This document shows positions 16,656 through 24,970 of a stretch of 64,000 bases of DNA, piece by piece. The notes under the pieces are model-generated. The model searched no databases and had not been told where the DNA came from. It saw nothing but the letters and a program-made list of their open reading frames with translations. The stretch lies in the NCBI GenBank assembly GCA_025463055.1, contig JAOAPV010000005.1, positions 238,180 through 302,179 of the forward strand, read 5' to 3'. The DNA comes from Candidatus Acidiferrum typicum. GTDB taxonomy: Bacteria > Acidobacteriota > Terriglobia > Acidiferrales > UBA7541. Each line of letters begins with the position of its first letter. Positions within the stretch are counted from its first letter, which is position 1. The position numbers were made by a program, and so were the translations under genes.

Positions 16656-16764
16656 GTGATTGGCTTCATTTTTCTTCAATCCCGTAATATAAAATGCGAC
16701 GTAAGTCTATTGTCAACAGTCATTTACGGCAAGGTGGCCGAACCAAATCCAAGCTGGCTCCGCG

Positions 16765-16793
16765 TGGACAAACTAGGGTTTTCGTGGTATGAT
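16765..16793 (+). promoter_or_regulatory. Sigma-70-type promoter for csp
   Basis: TGGACA (16765-16770) and TATGAT (16788-16793) are separated by 17 bases, each matching the consensus at five of six positions. Transcription would begin near 16800, giving a leader of about 180 bases. Confidence 0.55.
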
Positions 16794-16841
16794 TTTTACC
16801 AGCGTTTGTTGCTCTTGTATTACCTTTTGACTCGTTCAATA

Positions 16842-16873
16842 GGCTGCAAGGACAAACTTTGCGGCCTTTTTTT
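16842..16873 (+). terminator. Hairpin plus T-run in the csp leader (attenuator-like)
   Basis: Arms GGCTGCAAG (16842-16850) and TTTGCGGCC (16858-16866) pair with one G-T wobble and are followed directly by seven T. It has the form of an intrinsic terminator but lies between the predicted promoter and csp, so it could end a short RNA or act as a conditional attenuator. Confidence 0.6.
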
Positions 16874-16980
16874 GCGGGCTGGAGGATGTCACGGCGCTTG
16901 GGATCCAAGGCGTTCACCGCTAGGCGACCAGGAAACGGACCAAGAGAAGCAATGCAATCTCAAACTCGAGGTCGGCAGCA

Positions 16981-17187
16981 GTGTCAAAGGAACAAGGAAC
17001 AGTGAAGTGGTTCAATGCCTCAAAGGGTTATGGCTTCATCCAGCGGCAAACCGGGGAAGATGTTTTCGTACACTTCTCCGCGATTATGATGGATGGCTAT
17101 AAGTCGCTGAACGAGGGGCAAGCTGTTGAGTTTGAAGTGACCAAAGGTCCTAAGGGCCTTCAGGCGGAGAACGTAACGAGTCTCTAA
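16981..17187 (+). CDS. csp: Cold-shock protein (CspA family)
   Basis: 68-residue single OB-fold RNA chaperone. RNP1 (KGYGFIQ) and RNP2 (VFVHFSAI) are intact, and the ends [12 protein letters not shown] and GLQAENV are standard. The start is a GTG with GAGGT about 9 bases ahead. Likely to melt RNA structure and aid translation under stress. The upstream leader with a terminator-like hairpin suggests post-transcriptional control. Confidence 0.96.
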   Translation: MSKEQGTVKWFNASKGYGFIQRQTGEDVFVHFSAIMMDGYKSLNEGQAVEFEVTKGPKGLQAENVTSL

Positions 17188-17198
17188 CCTGTGAATTC

Positions 17199-17228
17199 GG
17201 GTGCTTTGGCTTACCGGCCGAGGCACCC
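17199..17228 (+). terminator. Terminator-like hairpin after csp
   Basis: Arms GGGTGCTTTGG (17199-17209) and CCGAGGCACCC (17218-17228) pair with two G-T wobbles across an 8-base loop. The tail (ACCAAAAATTTT) has only four T at its end, so termination may be partial. Confidence 0.5.
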
Positions 17229-17274
17229 ACCAAAAATTTTAATCCGCGTCGAGTGAGTGGTCCAGGAGGACGTT

Positions 17275-17541
17275 GTGCAATCAATGCAAGAAGGACAGAC
17301 AATCAAACACGATGTGTACGGCCTGGGAATCGTAACCGCTTCAGACCAGGAGCGTACTTCGGTTGATTTCGATGATCATGGGCCAAAGCTGTTCGTCACC
17401 AGCATGATGACGGCGGAGCTCATTGGCGAAGCCCCCGCCACGCCCCCGAAGACAAAGAGGCGCCGCAAGGCTTCCACTGCCGCAAAAGCCGCTAAAGCTG
17501 CAAAGAAAGTCGCTGCTGTCGCTGCAACTAGCCGTTCGTAG
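17275..17541 (+). CDS. Tudor-like small protein with Lys/Ala-rich tail
   Basis: 88 residues from the GTG at 17275, which has AGGAGG five bases ahead; an ATG at 17284 is a weaker alternative. Residues 5-45 (EGQTIKHDVYGLGIVTASDQERTSVDF split across the motif) follow the pattern G..V.H..YG.G.V......VDF...G.K, which resembles the Tudor-like C-terminal domain of UvrD/PcrA helicases. The tail KTKRRRKASTAAKAAKAAKK is histone-H1-like. Known: UvrD-type Tudor domains contact RNA polymerase. Inferred: a small nucleic-acid or polymerase-associated protein. It follows csp in the same direction. Confidence 0.75.
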   Translation: MQSMQEGQTIKHDVYGLGIVTASDQERTSVDFDDHGPKLFVTSMMTAELIGEAPATPPKTKRRRKASTAAKAAKAAKKVAAVAATSRS

Positions 17542-17565
17542 TACCTCCCTGCCTTTCGAACGAAT

Positions 17566-17596
17566 CCCTGCGCCCTTTATGGCGCTGGGGTGTTTC
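17566..17596 (+). terminator. Hairpin after the Tudor-like gene
   Basis: CCCTGCGCC (17566-17574) and GGCGCTGGG (17581-17589) pair with one mismatch around a 6-base loop, followed by GTGTTTCT. Probable intrinsic terminator of modest strength. Confidence 0.45.
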
Positions 17597-17647
17597 TAAA
17601 GACGACGGCGAAACCGGCCGGCGCGATCTTGTGCTAACGTTTGTTCA

Positions 17648-17875
17648 ATGAAACGCGTACTGATGATTGCAGGCGTCGTGTTGATACTGCTTGGCATCGC
17701 TGCAGTTTTGCATCCTACTTACACCTATCACCAGCAGCAGCAAGTGGCAAAAATCGGTTCCTTTCAGGCCACGGTCGACGAAGAAAAGACCGCGCAAGTC
17801 CCCGTTGCCGCCACCGCCGCGCTCCTTGTCGCGGGATTGGCTCTCGTTTTAATCGGAGCCAGGGCCAAGTCGTAA
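17648..17875 (+). CDS. Small two-helix membrane protein
   Basis: 75 residues. A first helix MLIAGVVLILLGIAAVL-type stretch (residues 5-20) is followed by a periplasmic loop with a glutamine run (HQQQQVAKIG) and a second helix ALLVAGLALVLIGA near the end. Short basic ends. It resembles DUF3185-like small membrane proteins but I cannot assign it. ATG at 17648. It is followed directly by the remnant at 17876-18658. Confidence 0.65.
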   Translation: MKRVLMIAGVVLILLGIAAVLHPTYTYHQQQQVAKIGSFQATVDEEKTAQVPVAATAALLVAGLALVLIGARAKS

Positions 17876-18658
17876 TGTTCCGCACCGTCGGCCCAAGCAC
17901 GCTTTCCCTTTAGCAATGTGCGCGCGTCCTACTACGACGAAACCCGCGAGCAGATCGAGGGCGTGTGGGACAAGCTCGGCTATCGCAAAGTGGGCGTCAT
18001 TTATCCGGAAGACGCCTTCGGAACAGCAGTGCTAGGCGGAGTCACCGAAGCGCTCAAGGCGCATGGCGCGCAGCCGGTTAAAGTTGGTTCGTACGAGCGG
18101 CAAACCGCGAATGTGGGCGGCGCGATTGATACGGTACGCGCGGCGAGCCCGCAAGCCGTTGTCATTGTCGGTCCCCCCAACACAGTTGCCCCGATCTTGA
18201 AACAATCGCACGCCAAGAACTGGAGGCCGCTGTTCCTTACGGTTTCCTTTGTGGGCACGGATGAGCTAATTCTGGACGCCGGCGATGACGCTGAAGGAAT
18301 AGTGATCACGCAGGTGGTGCCGCCTTACTACCTCACCGACCTGAAGGGCGTGGCCCTGTACCGGCGCACCCTATCGAAATACGCTCCTTCCTCGCGGCCC
18401 AATTTCGTGAGCCTTGAGGGCTTTGTGGATGCAATGGTGATCGTGGAAGGGCTGAAACGTGCCGGTAAAGAGTTGACGCGGGAAGGACTAGTTCACAACA
18501 TCGAGTCCATCCACCAACAGGACCTGGGGCTCGGTCCGCAGCTCAAGCTGAATTATTCGGCCAAGTCGCATAAGGGTTTTGATCACGTGATTCCGACCGT
18601 AGTGCGCGGCGGCCGCGCCGTGCCATTCACCGACTGGTCCACCACCGTCGGCAAGTAG
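17876..18658 (+). pseudogene. 5'-truncated branched-chain amino-acid-binding protein (LivJ-like) remnant
   Basis: The track ORF (GTG 17918, 246 residues) is the C-terminal two thirds of a Peripla_BP_6 / LivJ-type solute-binding protein: VRASYYDETREQIEGV, KVGVIYPEDAFGT, VIVGPPNTVAPILKQ, VSFVGTDEL, LEGFVDAMVIVEGLKRAG. Homologues carry a signal peptide and about 120-140 further residues first. In frame upstream the homologous-looking PFSN continues only as far as a stop at 17873-17875, the end of the previous gene. There is no Shine-Dalgarno sequence at the GTG and no transport genes nearby. I read it as a deletion remnant. A cytoplasmic single-domain protein is the less likely alternative. Confidence 0.75.
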
Positions 18659-18729
18659 TCTGTAGGAAGTGAACGGCGACCAGCACGTTACGGACGGCGG
18701 TATCCCGCAATTCGCTAGTTAGACCTATT

Positions 18730-19650
18730 CTATTTGTTGGCAGATTCGGTTTGCTCGAATGCATGGTAGGACGATCGCACCAGGGGCCCGGCCTCCACGT
18801 GCTTGAATCCCATGGCTTCGCCAAGGATCTTGAACTCCGCAAATTCATCCGGATGCACGTAGCGAACGATTGGCAGATGCTCTTTCGTTGGCTGCAAATA
18901 CTGGCCCAACGTAAGGATGTCGGTCCCCTGCCCCGCCAAATCCTGCAACGTAGACAGCACTTCTTCTTTTTCTTCACCAAGGCCCAACATCAATCCAGTC
19001 TTGGTCGGCACTTCCGGATGCGCCTCTTTCGAACGCCGCAGCAACTCGAGCGACCGCTCATACAGAGCGCCTTTGCGTACTTGGCGGTAAAGACGCGGCA
19101 CGGTTTCTGTATTGTGATTGAGCACGTCCGGCTTGGTCGCCAGAACTGTATTCAGAGCGCTCCAGTTGCCGCGAAAATCCGGAATCAACACTTCCACCTT
19201 GCAGCCCGGCACGCGCCGCCGAATTTCCCCGATCGTGCGTGCAAAAATGTGCGCGCCGCCGTCCGGCTGGTCGTCGCGATTGACCGAAGTTACCACCGCG
19301 TAGCGCAAACCCATGCGCGCGACCGCCTCCGCCACGCGAAACGGCTCTTCCTCGTCAGGGGGGCCCACTGGCTTGCCCGAGGGCACTGCGCAAAATCCGC
19401 AAGCGCGCGTGCAAATGTCTCCCAAGATCATGAAGGTGGCCGTGCCGTGCTCCCAGCATTCACCCATGTTGGGGCAGCGCGCGCTCTCGCAAACGGTGTG
19501 CAGGTCCAGCGTGCGCATGATGCGCTTCAAATCCTGGTAGCGTTCGCCGCCAAAGAACTTAACGCGCAGCCATTCCGGCCGCGGATGCGTGCCAGGAGGC
19601 GGCACCATCGGTGCCGGGCTGTTCGAGATGATGTTAAAAGGAGAGGCCAT
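18730..19650 (-). CDS. lipA: Lipoyl synthase
   Basis: Radical SAM enzyme that inserts two sulfurs into octanoyl groups on E2 and GcvH proteins. Both clusters' ligands are present: the auxiliary set Cys54, Cys59, Cys65 (CESARCPNMGEC) and the SAM set Cys80, Cys84, Cys87 (CTRACGFC). RSSYHAFE at the C-terminus carries the conserved serine. 306 residues, normal length. AAGGAGAGG precedes the ATG. It makes the cofactor needed by the 2-oxoglutarate dehydrogenase complex whose E1 lies at 9.5-12 kb. No lipB is adjacent. Confidence 0.97.
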   Translation of the reverse strand: MASPFNIISNSPAPMVPPPGTHPRPEWLRVKFFGGERYQDLKRIMRTLDLHTVCESARCPNMGECWEHGTATFMILGDICTRACGFCAVPSGKPVGPPDEEEPFRVAEAVARMGLRYAVVTSVNRDDQPDGGAHIFARTIGEIRRRVPGCKVEVLIPDFRGNWSALNTVLATKPDVLNHNTETVPRLYRQVRKGALYERSLELLRRSKEAHPEVPTKTGLMLGLGEEKEEVLSTLQDLAGQGTDILTLGQYLQPTKEHLPIVRYVHPDEFAEFKILGEAMGFKHVEAGPLVRSSYHAFEQTESANK

Positions 19651-19735
19651 GGAGTATTGGTGAGGTTCTTATTTTACGCGCTTCTCTGGTACGGCACAAA
19701 CTACACCCACCTGTACACAATTGTTTGACAGGCAT

Positions 19736-20569
19736 TTACTTGATGCGCGCGACGCGACCTTGCGTCGGGAAGCGCTGAAATTGCAGCGGATCATGTCCCG
19801 GAACGACCCGCTCATGCGATCCTGCCAATTCGATCATGCGCGCTTGATTCTTTACGTTTGCGGCCTGGTCCGCATCGGAAAAGGTGGCGCTGGCTTTGTG
19901 TTCCGCTAAGTTCCGATACAAGTAGCAATTGTCCGAGGCCAGCACGAAATTAGGACTGCCCTCCACGCGAATATACTGCGACGCGAACGTGTGGCGCGCG
20001 CCGGTGTACGCGCGAATTCCTGGAAAAATCTCGACGTTGTCTCCATCGACGAGCCGCAGCCGCCCTTCCGTATTCAGTCGCACCAGTTCCTTGACATCCT
20101 CTGGATCGATTCCGCCATGCTGCCCGCCCGCTTGCCACGCCTCTCCCGTGTAATAGCGGAACTCCTCCTTCTGTATCCACACGGTAGCCTTCGGAAACAA
20201 ATCGATCCCACCCATGTGGTCCCAGTGAGCATGGCTGATCACCACGTCTGTGATTTCTTCCGGCTTTACACCAGCCGAGCGCACCGCTTCATCTGGGCGC
20301 GCGAAGTCGTTCATGGGAAAATACTTCAGCCAGGATTCGCGGTGAAAGCCGCTATCGAACAAGATGTTGCGTCCGCCGCCACGAATCAGCCAAATGACCA
20401 TGGCGATGTCCACTTTCTCGTCGTTGGGCGCCCCCATAATCAGCCCTGAAACTGGGAAGCCTGGTGAACTCGCATAGCGAATCGCCTGGATCGAGTACTC
20501 AGGGCCGTTGGCTGGCGCTACGATTCCAGTCATCAAGCAAAGGCACACGACAAGTAGCAATCGCTTCAT
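19736..20569 (-). CDS. Secreted metallo-beta-lactamase-fold hydrolase, lactonase-like
   Basis: 277 residues beginning with a signal peptide (MKRLLLVVCLCLMTGIVAPANG). The metal-binding motif HAHWDHMGG is followed by single His residues in TGARHTFASQY and VPGHDP, the pattern of N-acyl-homoserine-lactonase (AttM/AiiA-like) enzymes. Exported location is inferred from the leader. The start at 20569 is chosen over the track's 20587 because a GGAGG lies between the two ATGs, 9-10 bases before the second. The substrate is uncertain: lactones are likely, but other esters or phosphoesters are possible in this fold. Confidence 0.85.
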   Translation of the reverse strand: MKRLLLVVCLCLMTGIVAPANGPEYSIQAIRYASSPGFPVSGLIMGAPNDEKVDIAMVIWLIRGGGRNILFDSGFHRESWLKYFPMNDFARPDEAVRSAGVKPEEITDVVISHAHWDHMGGIDLFPKATVWIQKEEFRYYTGEAWQAGGQHGGIDPEDVKELVRLNTEGRLRLVDGDNVEIFPGIRAYTGARHTFASQYIRVEGSPNFVLASDNCYLYRNLAEHKASATFSDADQAANVKNQARMIELAGSHERVVPGHDPLQFQRFPTQGRVARIK

Positions 20570-20667
20570 GAAAACAAGCCTCCGCATAAAATAGCGCGGC
20601 CATTCTAGCCTTCAAGAAACGACTTGCAACAACGGAAATGTAAATAGTGATGCCCTACAGAAGGAGA

Positions 20668-20943
20668 CTACAGAGGCTGGCGCGAAGAACGAACGAAGTC
20701 GCGCAGCACAGTCACGTTGGGGCCGTAAGCGCCGATGCGCCCTGCATCCACAGGCAAACCCAGTTGCTCCGCGAGGTCGAGATCGACGCCCGCATCATCC
20801 AACTCAGAAAGACTAAATCCCTGCGCCGGCAACACGCGATTAATCCCAGTCGGATACACCGGCCGAGGCGGCCGATGACGCTGCCATGGGCGGCGCGCCA
20901 GTTCGTAAAACTGTTTCCAATCGCGTTTGTGCCAAGTTGTCAT
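20668..20943 (-). CDS. L13e-like small protein
   Basis: 91 residues, no signal peptide. The C-terminal half, with GFSLSELDDAGVDLDLAEQL then GLPVDAGR and NVTVLRDF, follows the pattern of eukaryotic ribosomal protein L13e (GFSLEEL..AGI....A...GI.VDPRR......NV..LK.Y). The N-terminal half is basic and aromatic (WHKRDWKQFYELARRPW). I recognise the resemblance but know no function for bacterial members. Ribosome binding is only a guess. It stands alone between genes on both strands; the start ATG has only a weak purine-rich site (GAAGACGA). Confidence 0.65.
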   Translation of the reverse strand: MTTWHKRDWKQFYELARRPWQRHRPPRPVYPTGINRVLPAQGFSLSELDDAGVDLDLAEQLGLPVDAGRIGAYGPNVTVLRDFVRSSRQPL

Positions 20944-21300
20944 ATCGTCGTCTTCTACTACTCTTCGACGTAATTCCTGCCCGATTGGATGCTAAGCCTG
21001 CCCTTGGGGTTAACTGTATTTTCCCCGGTGCGCTACTGCATCTCGCGCCGTCAGGAGGCCTAAAGATATACGCCGCCATGCACGCCGCCAGACATTTCAG
21101 CGCTCGTTGTATCAAACCCGTTACGGGGTTAATTGTTTCGCACGGCCTGTTGGCGCTTTGGACTCGTCGGTTTCGCCTCGGAAAGTTGAGTAGAAGGTGC
21201 TTGCCTGCGGGGACTTGTGGCCCTGAACTAGAACGTTGGCTGCAAAGCGACTCGCAGGCGGCTGTATACTACGCGCATCAGCCTACGTTGGCGAGTAAGA
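20944..21300. other. Intergenic region between the L13e-like gene and thiI
   Basis: 357 bases between divergently transcribed genes. I see no supported gene or RNA. A TATACT at 21265-21270 could be the thiI -10 box, but no -35 lies at the right spacing. Confidence 0.5.
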
Positions 21301-22566
21301 ATGATGGCTCCTGCGCACATTGTCGTTCACTACCATGAGCTGTGGCTCAAACGAGGCAATCGCCGCTTTTTTTTGCACAAGCTGCGGGAAGCGCTGCGCC
21401 GCGCGCTGGACGGCATCGCTGTCACCCGCATCTCTAAGCCAGCCGACCGCCTGATCATCGAAATTGCCGATGCCGCACATGTCAATGAAGCCTTGCAGCG
21501 CCTGACGCGTGTCAGCGGCATTTCGCACCTGGCCATCGCGCGCGTGTTGCGGCGCCCCGCCTTAAATGACGATCCACTCGACACGATTCGTGCCGCTGCT
21601 TGGGAAGAAATTCGCAGCGAGCAATTCGCGTCCTTTGCTGTGCGGGTCCGCCGCAGCGATAAAGACTTTCCCTTGAACGCTGTGGCTATCGAGCGCGAGG
21701 TCGGCGGCTACCTCTTTGACAAATTGCAGGGCGAAGGCCGCGATGTGCGGGTCGATCTAAAGGCGCCTGCCCTAACCTGCAGGATCGAAATCACCCGCGG
21801 CCCGCTGCTCGTGTACGCGCGCCGCATCATCGGGCCGGGCGGGCTTCCGCCGAACACCGCCGGCCGGCTCGTCTGCCTACTGTCTGGCGGTTTCGATTCT
21901 GCAGTGGCCGCGTACAAAATGATGAAGCGCGGCGCGCATTTGAGTTTCGTTCATTTCTGGGGAGGCGGCGCCGAGGCCGGAGAGTCTTCCGTTCACGTTG
22001 CACGCGAACTGGTCGAGCGCCTGGTGCCGTGGCAGTTCACCGCAAAGCTGTATCTTGTTCCGTTCGAACCTTTGCAGCGCGAAATCGCCGCGCAGGCACC
22101 CGATGCGTTTCGTATTCTTCTCTACCGCCGCCTGATGCTGCGTATAGCGGAACGCATTGCCTTGCGCGGTGGCGGCAAAGGCGTGATCACTGGCGACAGT
22201 CTCGGCCAAGTGGCTTCGCAAACACTGCAGAATTTGCAAGCAGTAGGCGCCATCGCCAGGCTTCCGCTGTACCGCCCCTTAATTGGCGACGACAAACTGG
22301 AAATTCAGGAAATCGCGCGACGTATAGGCACGCACGATATTTCCGAACAGCCCTTTCACGATTGCTGCCCGGTATTTCAACCCAAATCGCCCGCGCTCTT
22401 CGCCACGGCTGAGGCATTGGACGCTGCCGAAGCCACGCTGGACGTTCCGTCCCTTGTGGATCGCGCCATTCGAACCCTCAGCGTCCTGCGTTATCGCTAT
22501 GCGCAAGGAAAAGCCGAGCGCACCGATGTCGAGCACACGAAAGCGAAACACACAACTACCTCTTAG
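21301..22566 (+). CDS. thiI: tRNA 4-thiouridine synthase ThiI
   Basis: Adenylates U8 of tRNA for sulfur transfer (s4U) and in some bacteria helps form the thiazole of thiamin. Order: ferredoxin-like N-terminal domain, THUMP domain (residues about 60-165), then the PP-loop ATPase with LLSGGFDSAVAAY near residue 195, TGDSLGQVASQTLQN, and the Cys-containing HDCCPVFQPK. 421 residues. The C-terminal rhodanese domain of E. coli ThiI is absent, as in Bacillus and archaeal forms, so sulfur must come from another persulfide donor. Two ATGs (21301, 21304) are possible starts. Confidence 0.95.
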   Translation: MMAPAHIVVHYHELWLKRGNRRFFLHKLREALRRALDGIAVTRISKPADRLIIEIADAAHVNEALQRLTRVSGISHLAIARVLRRPALNDDPLDTIRAAAWEEIRSEQFASFAVRVRRSDKDFPLNAVAIEREVGGYLFDKLQGEGRDVRVDLKAPALTCRIEITRGPLLVYARRIIGPGGLPPNTAGRLVCLLSGGFDSAVAAYKMMKRGAHLSFVHFWGGGAEAGESSVHVARELVERLVPWQFTAKLYLVPFEPLQREIAAQAPDAFRILLYRRLMLRIAERIALRGGGKGVITGDSLGQVASQTLQNLQAVGAIARLPLYRPLIGDDKLEIQEIARRIGTHDISEQPFHDCCPVFQPKSPALFATAEALDAAEATLDVPSLVDRAIRTLSVLRYRYAQGKAERTDVEHTKAKHTTTS

Positions 22567-22630
22567 AACTTTTTCAAGGAACGTTTAGCCGCTTCCGGAA
22601 GGAAGCCGCCTCTACCTGGAGAGTGCTTGC

Positions 22631-23029
22631 TTACCAGCGGTTGCCGCGATCGCCTCGGTCACCGCCGCGATCACCGCCGCGTCCGCCGCCACCACCGTGG
22701 CCACCGCGTCCGCCGCCACCGCCACCACGCCCGCCGCCATATCCCCCGCCGCGCCCGCCGCCACCGCCACCGGCGCGTTCTGCCTGAGGCCGTGCTTCGT
22801 TCACCACGAGATTGCGCCCGCCGAAATTCTGGCCATTCAACGAATTCACCGCGCGGTCTGCGTCTTCGTCGCTATTCACTTCGACGAACGCGAACCCGCG
22901 CGATTGTCCAGTAAAACGATCGCGGATGAGATTGACGCCAGAGGGTGTAACGCCGATCTGAGAGAACCACTCGTGGAGTTGATCTTCCGTAGCGGAAAAC
23001 GGAAGATTCCCAATATAGAGCTTCTTCAC
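22631..23029 (-). CDS. RNA-binding protein with RRM and glycine-rich tail
   Basis: 132 residues. Residues 1-80 form one RRM with RNP2 (LYIGNL) and RNP1 (RGFAFVEV). The rest is a GGGRGG-type low-complexity tail. This is the cyanobacterial/proteobacterial Rbp type often linked to cold adaptation. The start is a GTG with AAGGAG 8 bases upstream. Convergent with thiI. The tail could promote RNA-dependent condensation; that is inference. Confidence 0.93.
   Translation of the reverse strand: MKKLYIGNLPFSATEDQLHEWFSQIGVTPSGVNLIRDRFTGQSRGFAFVEVNSDEDADRAVNSLNGQNFGGRNLVVNEARPQAERAGGGGGGRGGGYGGGRGGGGGGRGGHGGGGGRGGDRGGDRGDRGNRW
22634..22780 (-). repeat. GGN-type low-complexity tract encoding the Gly/Arg tail
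   Basis: On the plus strand a near-continuous series of CCGCC/CCACC trinucleotide-like units. It encodes the GGGRGG tail of the RRM protein and is likely to vary in length between strains. Confidence 0.7.
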
Positions 23030-23329
23030 CTGCCCACTCCTTCTGCCCGGAACCCAAATAAGAGTCGCGGAGCGCGCCGAAGGGACGAGAGTCGTACACG
23101 GGCAGTCCGGGTAGCAGGGCCACCACGGGCGCGAGACTGGACACTCCAGCGGTCGTTAGCATCCTCTCGAAAATTTACCTTATTTGCAACGGGAAAGAGG
23201 CTGTAGGGCCCACTGGCATCCGACGCCGATCCCTCTGCAACCCGACACGACACGCTAACTCCTTGCGCGCATCGGTGTTAGGATGCCCTCAACGACGACG
23301 CGTCCTGGTGCGGAATCGTGCGAGGTTCC
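23030..23329. other. Divergent promoter region of rrm and acyl-CoA ligase genes
   Basis: 300 bases between two genes reading outward. Contains the untranslated leaders of both. Nothing else was recognised; the overlapping short track ORFs have no protein-like features. Confidence 0.45.
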
Positions 23330-24967
23330 ATGCGCGGCACGATGATGGACTTTCCCCTGACCCTTCCCACGCTCCTTGAGCGCGCTGACAAGCTCTTCGC
23401 TCGTGTCGAAATCGTTTCTCGCCGGCCCGATCGCACGATTGTCCGCACCTGCTACGGCGACTTCTATCGCCGCGCTCGCCGCCTCGCCTCGGCTCTAACT
23501 AAACTCGGCCTGCGCCCTGGCGACCGCGTCGCCTCCATGATGTGGAATCACGTTGGCCACCTCGAGGCCTTCTTTGGTGTTCCCTCCGCCGGCGGAATCC
23601 TGCATACGCTAAATTTGCGCCTCCATCCGCACGAAATTGCTGGCATTGCCAATCATGCTGCCGATCGCTTTTTGCTGATTGATGACGTACTTCTGCCCGT
23701 GTTTGAAAAATTCCGCCAAGATGCGCCGTTTGAGCGTGTCATCGTTGTTCCTTATGGCTGTGGCCAAGTTCCCGAAGGCTTTCTAGATTATGAGCAGTTG
23801 CTCGCGGAAGCCGATGATGATTTCCAATATCCCAAGCTCGACGAAAACGACGGGGCTGCGATGTGCTTCACCTCGGGCACCACGGGCTTTTCCAAGGGCG
23901 TTGTTTACTCGCATCGCGCGATAGTGTTGCACTCCTTCGCTGAGGCCATGGCGGATTGTTTTGCCATCAGCCATCACGACACCGTCCTTCCGGTCGCCCC
24001 CATGTTTCACGCCAACGCGTGGGGCTTGCCGTACACCTGCGTGATGACTGGAGCGCGTCTGATTCTGCCGGGACCCAACGTGGACGCGGAAAGCGTGCTC
24101 GACCTAATCGAGCAGGAGCAGGTCACCATCGCCTGTGGCGTTCCTACGGTTTGGCTTGGCGTGCTTTGCGCGCTCGAGAAAAATCGTGACCGCTGGAAAT
24201 TTCCATCGCCGGTTCGCATCGTGATCGGCGGTACCGCTCCGCCCATCGGCCTGATGCGCGCGCTGGACAAACATAACCTGCGCATCATGCACCTTTGGGG
24301 TATGACGGAGACTACTCCTGTCGGAACCGTCGGACGCCTCAAACGCCACATGCTGGACTGGAGCGAAGATCAACGCTACGAGGTTCGTGCCAAACAAGGG
24401 TGGCCTGCGCCCTTCATCGAACTACGCGTCACGCGTAACGACGGCCCCGAAGGAGAAGGGAAAGAAGTGGAAGCCCCGCGCGACGGAGAAACGCCGGGAG
24501 AACTCGAAGTCCGCGGCCCCTGGGTCGCTGCCAGCTACTACAACGCGCCCGACCAATCGCATCGCTGGACCGAGGACGGCTGGTTTAAAACCGGCGACGT
24601 CGCCACCATGGATGACGAAGGCTTCATAAAAATCGTCGATCGCGCGAAAGATTTGGTGAAGTCCGGCGGCGAATGGATCAGTTCCGTCGACCTCGAAAAC
24701 ACGCTAATGGGTCATCCCGCCGTAAAGGAAGCGGCCGTCGTAGGCGTGCCGCATCCCAAGTGGCAAGAGCGCCCGTTAGCCGCTGTGGTCCTGAAAGATG
24801 GTGCAAGCGCCACGCCGGAGGAGCTTCGCGAATTTCTAGCTAAGTCCTTCGCCAAATGGCAGATCCCCGACGCCTTCGTCTTTGTCCCCGAAATACCGCG
24901 TACGTCTGTCGGCAAATTCAAGAAAATCGCCCTGCGCGAACAATTCGCCAACTGGAATTGGGAATGA
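23330..24967 (+). CDS. Medium/long-chain fatty acid-CoA ligase (AlkK-like)
   Basis: Activates fatty acids to acyl-CoA through an acyl-adenylate. Seen: the P-loop [43 protein letters not shown], the TGD block [15 protein letters not shown], and the catalytic lysine region [16 protein letters not shown]. 545 residues from the ATG at 23330, which has GAGG just upstream; the track start (GTG 23318) is less likely. [15 protein letters not shown] at the N-terminus is typical of the AlkK/FadD3-like group. Chain-length preference cannot be read. No beta-oxidation genes are adjacent. Confidence 0.92.
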   Translation: MRGTMMDFPLTLPTLLERADKLFARVEIVSRRPDRTIVRTCYGDFYRRARRLASALTKLGLRPGDRVASMMWNHVGHLEAFFGVPSAGGILHTLNLRLHPHEIAGIANHAADRFLLIDDVLLPVFEKFRQDAPFERVIVVPYGCGQVPEGFLDYEQLLAEADDDFQYPKLDENDGAAMCFTSGTTGFSKGVVYSHRAIVLHSFAEAMADCFAISHHDTVLPVAPMFHANAWGLPYTCVMTGARLILPGPNVDAESVLDLIEQEQVTIACGVPTVWLGVLCALEKNRDRWKFPSPVRIVIGGTAPPIGLMRALDKHNLRIMHLWGMTETTPVGTVGRLKRHMLDWSEDQRYEVRAKQGWPAPFIELRVTRNDGPEGEGKEVEAPRDGETPGELEVRGPWVAASYYNAPDQSHRWTEDGWFKTGDVATMDDEGFIKIVDRAKDLVKSGGEWISSVDLENTLMGHPAVKEAAVVGVPHPKWQERPLAAVVLKDGASATPEELREFLAKSFAKWQIPDAFVFVPEIPRTSVGKFKKIALREQFANWNWE

Positions 24968-24970
24968 CAG

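Larger units (their letters stand above)
16656..16980 (+). other. Long 5' leader region of the cold-shock gene
   Basis: 325 bases without a supported gene. They contain the csp promoter and the hairpin with T-run listed separately, then about 105 bases before the GTG start. Long structured leaders are typical of cold-shock genes. The 148-residue track ORF through this stretch has no recognisable protein features. Confidence 0.6.

Noticed and set aside
16656-17102. 148-residue ORF spanning the csp leader
   Set aside because: Runs through the promoter and terminator-like hairpin and into csp in another frame; no protein-like features.
22591-22606. GCTTCC/GGAAGC hairpin between thiI and the RRM gene as a bidirectional terminator
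   Set aside because: Only six pairs and no T-run on either strand.
22631-22790. Possible CRISPR-like or minisatellite array in the CCGCC-rich stretch
   Set aside because: It is the coding region for the glycine-rich tail of the RRM protein, with no uniform repeat and spacer lengths.
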